Part shown: piece after piece, positions 43,801 to 51,031 of the stretch
Position numbering within the stretch: the first letter of the stretch is position 1
Layout of the letters: every line of letters starts with the position of its first letter
Source of the DNA: Psychroflexus torquis ATCC 700755
GTDB lineage: Bacteria; Bacteroidota; Bacteroidia; Flavobacteriales; Flavobacteriaceae
NCBI RefSeq assembly: GCF_000153485.2
Contig: NC_018721.1
Span: 2,480,001 to 2,544,000, forward strand
Direction of reading: 5' to 3'
DNA: 64,000 bases
Notes under the pieces: model-generated
What the model was told of the DNA's origin: nothing
Databases searched by the model: none
The model's input: only the letters and a program-made list of their open reading frames with translations
Made by a program: the position numbers and the translations under genes

Positions 43801-44250
43801 ATCAACTCTTCTGAAAGTTTTTCGGATCGATTTGAAAATAGGAATTTTAAAATTGAGGGTTTTAATTTTAATCCAAAAGTGTCCTATCTGTTAGGTGATA
43901 AACGCTTTGATGTCTTCTATGAATTATCTGAAAATAAAAACCAGCTCGGCGAAATGGAATCCTTAGACCAGCAAACCTTTGGCTTGTCTTTTACGCTTAA
44001 TAATGCTCAGAAATACAGTATTAATGGGGAGGTGAATTTTATTCAAAATAAGTTTGAAGGTAGTGCATTTTCGCCTGTCGCCTATCAGCTGTTAGAGGGG
44101 TTGCAGCCCAACGATAATTTCACTTGGTCGCTTTTTTTACAGAAGAAAATCACAGATTTCCTAGACCTCAATTTAACTTACTTTGGGAGAAAAAGCGAAA
44201 CTGCCAATGCCATTCATACCGGAAGTGTTCAGTTGAGAGCTTATTTCTAA
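40846..44250 (+). CDS. Large outer-membrane beta-barrel protein, SprA-like repeats
   Basis: 1134-aa exported protein with signal peptide RRYLLGVFLCLGFSSLFGQ. The segment VFVNGRQLSRGENEDYLIDY, followed by NAGEIIFN, matches the short motif found repeatedly in SprA-type T9SS outer-membrane proteins. The C-terminal two thirds alternate in beta-strand fashion and end with HTGSVQLRAYF, a barrel-like terminus. It is about half the length of SprA, so it is a relative and not SprA itself; its role is unknown. Its last 4 bp overlap the 3' end of the convergent lytic transglycosylase gene. Confidence 0.65.
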   Translation: MRRYLLGVFLCLGFSSLFGQSGLVVKTFPVKDTIQLEEVSISPFQFKVQSTDSLIIDPSLYTIDFPGSQLIPSYKLKMEQDSLLVTYFKYPEFLTKTYKGLDEKLIVDIGNPVDNLYELQQERQPSNFVPFAGLNTSGSISRAISVGNNQNAVVRSELDLQISGKISENVTLRASIQDDNAPTQSGGYTQQLDEFDQIFIELESDKWRIRAGDIDLIENESFFASYTKRVQGLLLSADVGNEKRQTQVYAAGALVRGVFTRSELTAQEGNQGPYKLVGESGELFVLIISGSEAVFVNGRQLSRGENEDYLIDYNAGEIIFNSTFPITSEMRIVVEYQVSDRNFSRIVATTGSRFRSESLQLNGFLYNENDLKNQPLQQSLTDEQVNALEEAGDNQSEMFAPSAVPSEYSENRVLYVKELQNGEEIFVFSNDSEAELFNVRFTNLGSNQGNYVLSSQNAIANIYEYIPPVDGISQGNFEPVVRLFAPTKLQIAMVNGKYSPSENTNIQFEVAASNTDDNLFSDLDQEDNRGLAAQVSVKQTLYRSKANKKLDVFGNLNFIEDSYSSLERLYNVEFIRDWNLFDPTGDQLFVDTGFDFQNNASSHSQYNFQRLDYTNEFEGLKHSLMTRQVLDKLSINAKASYLDSESSRLTSKFARATLSGIYDFGKFWSGLRYDLEDNEEVIVDSKEFTANTQRFSSYEVYSGVGDSTDVYIELGYRYRQNDSLRANVLQSVNTSSNYFMRSQLVNSKSTALRVFANLRNLKFAEEDRDDEQSINSRVTFSQNLWDRLVNLNTTYETNSGSIAQQEFSYVEVEPGLGQYTWIDYNENGIQELNEFEIAQFQDEGRYVRILLPNQVFVRTNQTRLSQQVTLNFLKWQNEKGFKKLASKFYNQTSLLLDKKLRKEGNALSLNPFGDDGQEVLGENTTFRNIIFFNRSLQKFTTSYNFTQNTTKNLSLLGLQENSNTLHELKFIHNFKESWLLTLTQNINSSESFSDRFENRNFKIEGFNFNPKVSYLLGDKRFDVFYELSENKNQLGEMESLDQQTFGLSFTLNNAQKYSINGEVNFIQNKFEGSAFSPVAYQLLEGLQPNDNFTWSLFLQKKITDFLDLNLTYFGRKSETANAIHTGSVQLRAYF

Positions 44251-45767
44251 CCTTTGGAAACTTTAAGGGTCATCCCTGGTTTAAGGGTGTTACTTTTAAG
44301 TTGATTAAGGCTTTTCAAATCTTCTACACTCAAATTTGAGTATTTTCTGGAAATGATCCAAAGCGAATCCCCTGATTTTACTTTATAAATTTTAGAATCT
44401 GTTAAGGAAGAAGTTTCAGTATTGGATTCTTCACTGGATGGTTTCGTTTCTCCGATTGCTGAGGTATTTCTAGGGTAAATCACCAAACGCTGACCAATAT
44501 TGAGAGAATTACTTCTTAGATTATTCCAAGTTCTAATTTCACTTATTCTCACTCTAAATTTCGAAGCAATTCGCCCTAGGAAATCTCCAGATTTCACATA
44601 GTAGTTAATTTTGTCTTCCGCTTTAGAGTCTTCAGTTTTGGCTAATTGCTCTTCTGCATACCCATAGATTTTATCTTCGTTGGCAACAAACAACCCAGAC
44701 TTGGCATAAGGAAGCCTTATGTAGTATGACTTATCATCTTCAAAGGGAATAATTCCTAACTTGTAGCTAGGGTTCAAGAACTCTATAAATTCTTTTTCTG
44801 TTTGAGTTACTTCAGCAATTTGGTCTAAAGTGATCATCTTTTTAACTCTAATAGTATCTGTTCCGTAATAGATGGTTTTTGGTCGCTGAGGTTTAAAGCC
44901 ATGTTCTTCCGCATATTCATACATGTAAAGCATCGCCTGGAAAGAAGGAACATAACCAGCGGTCTCTCTAGGTAAATAACTTCTCAGCTTCCAATAGTTG
45001 GTTTCGCCACCACTGCGCCGTATGGCTTTAGACACATTTCCAGGACCAGAATTGTAGGCAGCTAGAGCCAAATCCCAATCGTTAAACATAAGATATAAGC
45101 GCTTAAGGTATTGTGCAGCAGCCTCTGTAGAAGCCACAGGATCCATTCGCTCATCGACGTAACTGCTTACATCTAGATCGTACATCTTACCTGTACTGTA
45201 CATAAACTGCCATAAGCCAGTAGCACCTACTCTAGATTTTGCTTTAGGATTTAAGGCAGATTCTACTAGCGCCAAATACTTCATTTCCAAAGGCACATCG
45301 TATTTATCTAGAGTGGCCTCGAACATAGGAAAGTAGAACTTGCTCAATCCCATTAGTCGTTCTGTGCCTTCTTTTTCTCGTTTTAAAAAATAACTGATAA
45401 CACTTTCCAAGCTTTCGTTGTATTCTATGTTGAACGGTGTTTTAGCATTTAAGGCAGCTAGTCTTTCTTTAAGAAGTTCTGTGGGTATTTCTTTAATGAC
45501 TTCACTGGACTCTAAACTATCTTTAATGATTATTTCCATTCGTTTAGAATAAGATTGGTTGATCAGTTGAGATCTCCATACCGAATCCAGTTCCATATTT
45601 CTTTGATAATCCTCAAGAATGAGTTCCAGAGAATCTCCAGTAATTTTGTGGAATTCTACCTTTTCAGTAGCCCATTTCTGTGTGACTTTCTCCTTAGTAT
45701 CTTGTGCAGAAGAGAGAAGACATGATAAAAAAATAGCAAACAGGGAAATCAAAGATTTGTAGGTCAT
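44247..45767 (-). CDS. MltD-like lytic transglycosylase with two LysM domains
   Basis: 506-aa periplasmic enzyme that cleaves peptidoglycan glycan strands. Signal peptide KSLISLFAIFLSCLLSSAQ; SLT domain at about residues 150-290 with catalytic Glu in ALVESALNPKAKS and the motifs GATGLWQFM and ALAAYNSGPGNV. Two LysM repeats at the C-terminus (YYVKSGDFLGRIASKFRVRI and YKVKSGDSLWIISRKYSNLS) bind glycan. An N-terminal region of about 130 residues precedes the SLT domain, as in MltD. Convergent with the outer-membrane protein gene, with a 4-bp overlap. Confidence 0.92.
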   Translation of the reverse strand: MTYKSLISLFAIFLSCLLSSAQDTKEKVTQKWATEKVEFHKITGDSLELILEDYQRNMELDSVWRSQLINQSYSKRMEIIIKDSLESSEVIKEIPTELLKERLAALNAKTPFNIEYNESLESVISYFLKREKEGTERLMGLSKFYFPMFEATLDKYDVPLEMKYLALVESALNPKAKSRVGATGLWQFMYSTGKMYDLDVSSYVDERMDPVASTEAAAQYLKRLYLMFNDWDLALAAYNSGPGNVSKAIRRSGGETNYWKLRSYLPRETAGYVPSFQAMLYMYEYAEEHGFKPQRPKTIYYGTDTIRVKKMITLDQIAEVTQTEKEFIEFLNPSYKLGIIPFEDDKSYYIRLPYAKSGLFVANEDKIYGYAEEQLAKTEDSKAEDKINYYVKSGDFLGRIASKFRVRISEIRTWNNLRSNSLNIGQRLVIYPRNTSAIGETKPSSEESNTETSSLTDSKIYKVKSGDSLWIISRKYSNLSVEDLKSLNQLKSNTLKPGMTLKVSKG

Positions 45768-45907
45768 AAAAATGTATATGTTTTGTAATTCAAATTTAAT
45801 TTTAAAAACTGGATTTCTATGATAAAACTTAAATCCACATTAAAATAGTGTTCTTTTTTAGAGCTAATTTCTATGAGGTTGTATTTTCGCGATCTAAATT
45901 TAAATTA

Positions 45908-46951
45908 ATGGCACATTTTAACCAGCTTTCTATAAAAGAAATCAGTAGACAAACCGATAAAGCGGTTCATATTCTGTTTGACGTTCCTTCTGAATTAAAT
46001 TCAGAATTTCAATTTAAAGCAGGGCAATATCTAACCCTAGAAACCAATATTAATGGAGAAGAAGTAAGACGATCGTATTCAATTTCTTCTGAAGAGGGAA
46101 AGGATTTGGGGATTGTAGTGAAAGCCATTCCTGATGGTAAATTTTCCAATTATGTGAATTCTCAACTAAAGGTTGGCGATCCAATACAGGTTCACCCTGC
46201 TGAAGGAAAATTTCTACTGCCTCAAGAACTAGATCATAAAACGTTTGTAGCTTTTGCAGCAGGAAGTGGAATTACCCCCGTCATGTCTATGATTCAGACA
46301 GTATTATCTAAATCTGATTCTGCAAGATTCGTATTGGTGTACGGAAATAAATCTCCAGAGCAGACCATTTTTATGCAAGAACTCCTCAGTCTTCAGAAAG
46401 AATTTTCAAAGCGCTTTTTTACTGAATTTATCTATAGTGAAACTCAAGAAGGGGATGCCCAATTTGGTAGAATAGAAAAATCTACCGTCAATTATGTTAT
46501 AAAAAATAAATACGATGGTTTTGAGTTTTCAGAATTTTACCTCTGTGGTCCAGAAGCTATGATTGAAACTATAGAAGAGACTCTAAAAGCCACTGGTGTA
46601 AAAGGTGACCAGATCAAGCATGAATTGTTCTTTTCAAAATCAGAGGGGAATGTGGATGCCGCTACCGATGGCAAAAGCTTAATTACTGTGATCGTGGACG
46701 ATGAAGAATTTGAGTTATCTATGGATCGAACTGACTTAATTCTGGATGCGGTATTAGCACAAAATATCGATGCACCGTATTCTTGCCAGGGTGGAATTTG
46801 TAGTTCTTGTGTGGCCAAAATCAAAGAAGGGACAGTGGAGATGAGAAAAAATCAGATCTTAACCGATGATGAGATAGAAGAAGGGCTCGTGCTCACCTGC
46901 CAGTCTCAACCTACCTCGGCAAAAGTGGTGGTAGATTACGATGATATTTAA
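45908..46951 (+). CDS. PaaE-like flavin/2Fe-2S reductase
   Basis: 347-aa electron-transfer protein: FAD/NAD(P)H ferredoxin-reductase module (RSYSISSEEGKDLG for FAD, FAAGSGITPVMSMIQTVL for NAD(P)H) followed by a C-terminal plant-type ferredoxin domain with ligands C-x4-C-x2-C (CQGGICSSC) and a distal Cys in LVLTCQSQP. This order is that of the phenylacetyl-CoA epoxidase reductase PaaE and similar stand-alone reductases. No paaABCD genes are nearby, so the oxygenase partner is unknown. I start at ATG 45908 (MAHFNQLS); the upstream frame from GTG 45848 is not family-like. Confidence 0.88.
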   Translation: MAHFNQLSIKEISRQTDKAVHILFDVPSELNSEFQFKAGQYLTLETNINGEEVRRSYSISSEEGKDLGIVVKAIPDGKFSNYVNSQLKVGDPIQVHPAEGKFLLPQELDHKTFVAFAAGSGITPVMSMIQTVLSKSDSARFVLVYGNKSPEQTIFMQELLSLQKEFSKRFFTEFIYSETQEGDAQFGRIEKSTVNYVIKNKYDGFEFSEFYLCGPEAMIETIEETLKATGVKGDQIKHELFFSKSEGNVDAATDGKSLITVIVDDEEFELSMDRTDLILDAVLAQNIDAPYSCQGGICSSCVAKIKEGTVEMRKNQILTDDEIEEGLVLTCQSQPTSAKVVVDYDDI

Positions 46952-47440
46952 TCTTTCTCTGGATGTTTTAGTGGACTATTTTGTTATGCTGCCTCGAAGT
47001 TTTGGGATCTTTTCAGCATCTTTATTAACTTGAAAATAATACCAAAACGAGGGGACACAGAGTGATAAATGATCTATGTTTACTCAAAGACTTATTGTTA
47101 ACTTTTATAGAGACCCTGAAAATAAACCTGTATGAGAGATAAACTCAGGCAGGTTTAGGGTGTTAAATAAACTTTGCTTTTCTGCTAAACAAGAGCGTTT
47201 CATAGACTTGTTATGCGGTCAGGGAGCATCAGGATTGTTTAGCATATCAAGCCAACGGAAACTCAAAGCTAATCGGTTATCTTTTATGGAGATCTTGAAA
47301 CGTAAGGTCTGCTAGATAGATAAACTCAGATGCATTAAGGAGTACCAAATAAACCTAGTTTTGTCCTCCTATAACTAAGTATCAGAACTTATTTCTCAAT
47401 AAAAAATAAGCGTCTTGCCTCACAAAATAGAAAAAAAACC
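46952..47440. repeat. Gap with a diverged direct repeat of about 100 bp
   Basis: No gene. Two stretches, about 47082-47182 and 47261-47362, align over their length: both start actcaaag, then cttttat(a/g)gaga, gataaactcag and aaataaac, in the same order and spacing, with perhaps two thirds identical bases. Copy 1 can form a stem aaacctg/caggttt that copy 2 lacks. Origin unknown. Confidence 0.5.
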
Positions 47441-47759
47441 TTAAAAATCAAATCTTAGGCTAAGCATAATATTTTGATCAGGATTCGGAATATTCAATAC
47501 TCTTAATATGGATAAATGGCGGTATAGGCTTAATCTGGTATAAGGCAAAAATACCCTCTTCAATTTCCTTAAAAGTAAATGAATTCTCCTTATTGGGAAT
47601 GGTATTCTCATGCAGTTCCTGTAGGATCATCGTTGCTGAAAGTCTTGCGTTGTCTTCAAAAATAATTCGACCTTCCACAGATCCCGACTGAGAAAGTACA
47701 GGCGAAGAGATCAAAGGTATTAGGACTAAAAGTTTAAATTTAATGTATCTGTAATTTAT
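47441..47759 (-). pseudogene. Gutted TonB-dependent receptor (both ends only)
   Basis: Minus-strand reading starts with a signal peptide (RYIKFKLLVLIPLISSPVLS) and a carboxypeptidase-like N-domain (GSVEGRIIFEDNARLSATMI, ENSFTFKEIEEGIFALYQIK). After about 94 codons a frame shift leads into NPDQNIMLSLRFDF and a stop (47441-47443), the typical last strand of a TonB receptor barrel. The plug and barrel, some 600 codons, are missing. At the likely start the codon is ATA (47757-47759). It lies divergent from mntR-zip, suggesting a former metal receptor of that regulon. Confidence 0.75.
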
Positions 47760-47782
47760 TTTTAGACAAAACTAAAAATAAA
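47755..47782. promoter_or_regulatory. Perfect palindrome, probable MntR/DtxR operator
   Basis: Two 11-bp arms, TTTATTTTTAG and CTAAAAATAAA, separated by acaaaa. The palindrome ends 4 bp before the TACTTTTG -7 element of mntR, so a bound repressor would block the promoter. DtxR/MntR regulators bind AT-rich inverted repeats of this kind and usually control themselves. Confidence 0.65.
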
Positions 47783-47786
47783 ACCA

Positions 47787-47794
47787 TACTTTTG
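47787..47794 (+). promoter_or_regulatory. -7 element TACTTTTG of the mntR-zip operon
   Basis: Perfect TAnnTTTG match 19 bp before the ATG at 47814, overlapped on its upstream side by the palindrome. Confidence 0.65.
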
Positions 47795-47813
47795 CACTGC
47801 TTATAATTAAACT

Positions 47814-48467
47814 ATGTTTTCCTTATCCGAAGAAAATTACCTGAAGGCCATTCTACATTTACAAAAGACGTCCAAGTCTGGAGTAAATACCAACGCCCTT
47901 GCTGAAGAAATGCAAACCAAAGCCTCTTCTGTGACCGATATGGTAAAGAAGCTCTCTGAAAAAAATCTGGTTATATACAAAAAATACCAAGGAGTGTATT
48001 TGTCGGATAGTGGACGAAAAACCGCTTTACAGATTGTTAGGAAACATAGATTATGGGAAGTGTTTTTAGTTGATAAACTAAGTTTTTCTTGGGATGAGGT
48101 CCATGAAGTTGCGGAACAGCTAGAGCACATCAAATCTGATAAACTGATCACCGAACTCGATAAGTTCCTGAAGTATCCGAAAAGAGATCCACATGGGGAT
48201 CCCATACCAGACGCTAAAGGTGATTTTCACGTGGCCAATAAAATTTTACTCTCCAGCCTATCTAAAGGTGAACATGGGACATTGGTAGGTGTAAAAGACA
48301 CCTCCTCCGAATTTTTAAAATATCTAGATAAAAACAATATTGCTTTAGGGAAAACCATTCAGGTTTTAGATAAAGAAGAGTTTGATGAATCCATGTTGAT
48401 TCAGACAGATGGAAAAAGTTTAAGAGTTTCACCTATGGTGGCTGTCAATATTTATATAAAACAATAG
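47814..48467 (+). CDS. DtxR/MntR-family metal-dependent regulator
   Basis: 217-aa repressor of metal homeostasis. Residues 1-60 are the winged helix (SEENYLKAILHLQ, TKASSVTDMVKKLSEKNLV), residues 60-140 the metal-binding dimerisation domain (RKHRLWEVFLVDKLSFSWDE, EVAEQLEHI, HGDPIPD), and residues 150-217 an SH3-like FeoA domain (VGVKDTSSEFLKYLDKNNIA). Metal (Mn or Fe) is not fixed by sequence. It is followed after 1 bp by a ZIP transporter and preceded by a palindrome at its own promoter, so autoregulated control of the transporter is likely. Confidence 0.9.
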   Translation: MFSLSEENYLKAILHLQKTSKSGVNTNALAEEMQTKASSVTDMVKKLSEKNLVIYKKYQGVYLSDSGRKTALQIVRKHRLWEVFLVDKLSFSWDEVHEVAEQLEHIKSDKLITELDKFLKYPKRDPHGDPIPDAKGDFHVANKILLSSLSKGEHGTLVGVKDTSSEFLKYLDKNNIALGKTIQVLDKEEFDESMLIQTDGKSLRVSPMVAVNIYIKQ

Positions 48468-48468
48468 T

Positions 48469-49290
48469 ATGAAAGAAATCATTGCTTATTTTGAATCAAT
48501 AGATCCTATAACTGCTGCCTTAATCGCCACCACTTTTACGTGGTTGGTAACTGGACTGGGGGCTTCCTTGGTATTTTTCTTTAAGTCTATGAATCGTAAG
48601 TTATTTGATGGAATGCTAGGCTTCACTGGAGGGGTTATGGTAGCTGCTAGCTTTTGGAGTCTTTTAGCGCCAGGTATAGAAATGAGCGATGGCGAAGGAT
48701 TTATAAAAGTGATTCCCGCTGTGGTAGGTTTTTCACTCGGCGCCCTTTTTATTTTTGGATTGGATAAAGTACTTCCGCATTTGCACATAAATTTTAAGGA
48801 AGATAGAAAAGAGGGCATAAAAACCAAATGGCATAAATCTGTTTTATTGACTCTTGCGATTACCTTACATAATATCCCAGAAGGGCTTGCGGTTGGTGTC
48901 TTGTTTGGAGGAGCTGCTGCAGGAATAGAAGGTGCCAGTATTGGGGGCGCTGTGGCTTTGGCGATCGGTATTGGTTTGCAAAACTTTCCTGAAGGCTTTG
49001 CAGTGGCTATGCCGTTGCGCGGACTCGGGTTATCGCGTTGGAAAAGTTTTAATTACGGTCATTTATCTGCCATCGTAGAGCCTGTGGCCGCCGTCATTGG
49101 TGCTTGGGCAGTTTTAACTTTTGAACCTATTTTGCCTTATGCCCTCTGTTTTGCAGCTGGAGCTATGATTTTTGTGGTGATAGAAGAAGTCGTCCCCGAA
49201 TCTCAACAAGCCCGGAATATAGATTTGTCCACCCTCGGGTTTATAGGGGGTTTTGTAGTTATGATGACTTTAGATGTAGGCTTAGGCTAA
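48469..49290 (+). CDS. ZIP-family metal transporter
   Basis: 273-aa inner-membrane protein with eight predicted TM helices. The metal-translocation motifs HNIPEGLAVGVLFGG (TM4) and GLQNFPEGFAVAMPL (TM5) are intact. ZIP proteins move Zn, Fe or Mn into the cytoplasm. It starts 1 bp after the DtxR/MntR-family gene, forming an operon controlled by the palindromic operator. The exact metal is unknown. Confidence 0.92.
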   Translation: MKEIIAYFESIDPITAALIATTFTWLVTGLGASLVFFFKSMNRKLFDGMLGFTGGVMVAASFWSLLAPGIEMSDGEGFIKVIPAVVGFSLGALFIFGLDKVLPHLHINFKEDRKEGIKTKWHKSVLLTLAITLHNIPEGLAVGVLFGGAAAGIEGASIGGAVALAIGIGLQNFPEGFAVAMPLRGLGLSRWKSFNYGHLSAIVEPVAAVIGAWAVLTFEPILPYALCFAAGAMIFVVIEEVVPESQQARNIDLSTLGFIGGFVVMMTLDVGLG

Positions 49291-49338
49291 ATTTTTTGAC
49301 TTATATTTAGTTTTAGAAACGTAAACCCCGCACGACTT

Positions 49339-49773
49339 ATGAAATTGTACCTATTTCTTCTAGGTGTTCTGTCTATAACCTGCAGTCTAAATGCTCAAAA
49401 TTCAGAAAAAAACACTACAGAAACTGAAAAAAAAATAGAAGTGCCAGAGATTTTGACTAAGGTCAACCTTCTGGATCATATTGAAGTGGGGGCTTATACT
49501 TTAACATTTACAGCAGTAGAAAGCGATGGGCGTTGTCCAAAACAAGTAACATGTGTCTGGCCTGGTGAAGCCAATATTGTCATAGAAATTAACGATGGGA
49601 CAGACGCTGAGCAGCATCGAATAAGCATTCCTGCACTGGGTTTCCACAGGGAAATCTTTTCTACAGATTCTCATAAGGTGTATCTTAAAAATATAGAACC
49701 CTATCCAATTAAGCCAGATGATAAACTAGAAGCCTACAAACTCATGTTGAAAATAGAACCTCAAACTCTATAG
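49339..49773 (+). CDS. Small secreted protein, function unknown
   Basis: 144-aa exported protein with signal peptide KLYLFLLGVLSITCSLNAQ. The mature part contains the segment ESDGRCPKQVTCVWPGEA with two Cys six residues apart, a pattern I recognise from uncharacterised flavobacterial secreted proteins; the rest is beta-rich. It lies 48 bp after the ZIP gene and could belong to its transcript. No function can be assigned. Confidence 0.7.
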   Translation: MKLYLFLLGVLSITCSLNAQNSEKNTTETEKKIEVPEILTKVNLLDHIEVGAYTLTFTAVESDGRCPKQVTCVWPGEANIVIEINDGTDAEQHRISIPALGFHREIFSTDSHKVYLKNIEPYPIKPDDKLEAYKLMLKIEPQTL

Positions 49774-49774
49774 T

Positions 49775-50374
49775 CTACTTATCTTTTGGGAAAGCTTTTT
49801 TGTTGAACACCACCAAAAGTCCAAATCCAGTACTAATGGCCGTATCGGCGATATTGAAGACTGGCGCAAAGAATACAAAATACTCACCTCCCCAAAGGGG
49901 AACCCAGTTGGGCAATATGTCACTATACATAGGGAAGTAAAGCATATCGACCACTTTACCTTTTAGCAATTCGCCATAAGGTTCGTCAGCAAAAAGGGTG
50001 GCGATTTGACCTAAGCTGCTATCGAAAATTACACCATAAAACACAGAATCGATGATATTTCCAAACGCACCAGCAAGGATTAAAGAAACTGAAATGATTA
50101 AAATTCTTGGCGATTTTTTCCTTATAGTATCCCACAACCAATAGCTAATTAAGCTAACGGCTACAATTCTAAACGAGGTAAGGATGATTTTACCGTAAGA
50201 TCCAGGGATTTTAGCTCCCCACGCCATCCCGTCATTTTCAACAAAGAGGATACGAAACCAGCCTAAAACGTCAATTTCTTGCCCCAACATAAAGTGGGTC
50301 TTTATATATATTTTAGACACTTGGTCTATCAATAAAATGAGTAGGATAAGAAGAGAGGCTTTCTTTAAAGACAT
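49775..50374 (-). CDS. lspA: Signal peptidase II (prolipoprotein signal peptidase)
   Basis: Inner-membrane aspartic protease that cleaves lipoprotein signal peptides before the acylated Cys, 199 aa with four TM helices. The catalytic aspartates are in GNIIDSVFYG and VFNIADTAIS. An insertion of about 30 residues between TM2/TM3 and the second motif (DEPYGELLKGKVVDMLYFP) makes it longer than the E. coli enzyme (164 aa), common in Bacteroidota. It is tail-to-tail with the previous gene, with one base between stop codons. A TATTTTTG element lies 18 bp upstream. Confidence 0.95.
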   Translation of the reverse strand: MSLKKASLLILLILLIDQVSKIYIKTHFMLGQEIDVLGWFRILFVENDGMAWGAKIPGSYGKIILTSFRIVAVSLISYWLWDTIRKKSPRILIISVSLILAGAFGNIIDSVFYGVIFDSSLGQIATLFADEPYGELLKGKVVDMLYFPMYSDILPNWVPLWGGEYFVFFAPVFNIADTAISTGFGLLVVFNKKAFPKDK

Positions 50375-50676
50375 AGCTATAATTTAAAAACACAAAAATA
50401 GTTTTTTTATTGACTTGGGATTTTATTTTCACTCCTTTTGCTAAGCAATTGGGTTTTTTGAGTTAATGGTTGTTATAATTTCTTCTGATTTTGACTCGAA
50501 AATGCTCGATGCTTTTGAGATGGTCAACTTTAAGTTTGGGTTAGTTTTGTGTAACGTCTGGAGTGGGATGATAACCAATGGATTTGAGTGCGATTTAAAA
50601 ATGAGTTTAACACTGAAAACCAACTCCAAAGAAACCGATTTGGTTTTGAATGAATAAGCAAAAGCATCTTCAGTAT
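50375..50676. other. Gap upstream of lspA
   Basis: Holds the lspA -7 element (minus strand, 50393-50400, TATTTTTG). Short frames on both strands (50466-50657 plus; 50441-50692 minus) have no recognisable similarity and I do not call them. Confidence 0.5.
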
Positions 50677-50678
50677 TA

Positions 50679-50838
50679 TACCAATTTAGCATTCAAATGT
50701 CGTATAAAATTAGTTTCTTTTTCACTTACTAATCGTCATAAAATAGAACCATAACTATTGCTATGCTTATATTTTTTTCCTCAATTAAGTAAAAAATAAT
50801 TCAAATTTTTAATGCAACATTTAAAAACTAAATTGGTA
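50679..50838 (+). mobile_element. 160-bp MITE-like element, copy 1
   Basis: Bounded by taccaatttag (50679-50689) and ctaaattggta (50828-50838), an exact 11-bp terminal inverted repeat that continues imperfectly to about 31 bp. It is flanked on both sides by TTA, a 3-bp target duplication. It encodes no protein. The second copy (52820-52979) has the same length and differs at four positions by eye. Confidence 0.85.
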
Positions 50839-51003
50839 TTAGTCCCCTTTTTTTAAGCAAGATTAATTTTAACTTTTAAAATTCTAGATCAGGATATTTC
50901 TTTAAGATCTTAGAAATATCAACATTAAAAAGTCATGGCCTAAAAAATCGATTTTTTTAAAAGACTTATTTATTGGTCAAATTTGATATTTTCGTCAGCA
51001 ACA

Positions 51004-51027
51004 AATCAATCAATCAATCAATCAATC
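51004..51027 (+). repeat. Tetranucleotide repeat (atca)6 before a start codon
   Basis: Six atca units end 4 bp before the ATG of the 51032 gene, inside its 5' leader. Slippage would change the leader length or structure but not the reading frame. Confidence 0.8.
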
Positions 51028-51031
51028 ACTC

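Noticed and set aside
50441..50692. Short frames on both strands upstream of the MITE
   Set aside because: No family resemblance, no promoter, and the minus-strand one runs into the MITE end.
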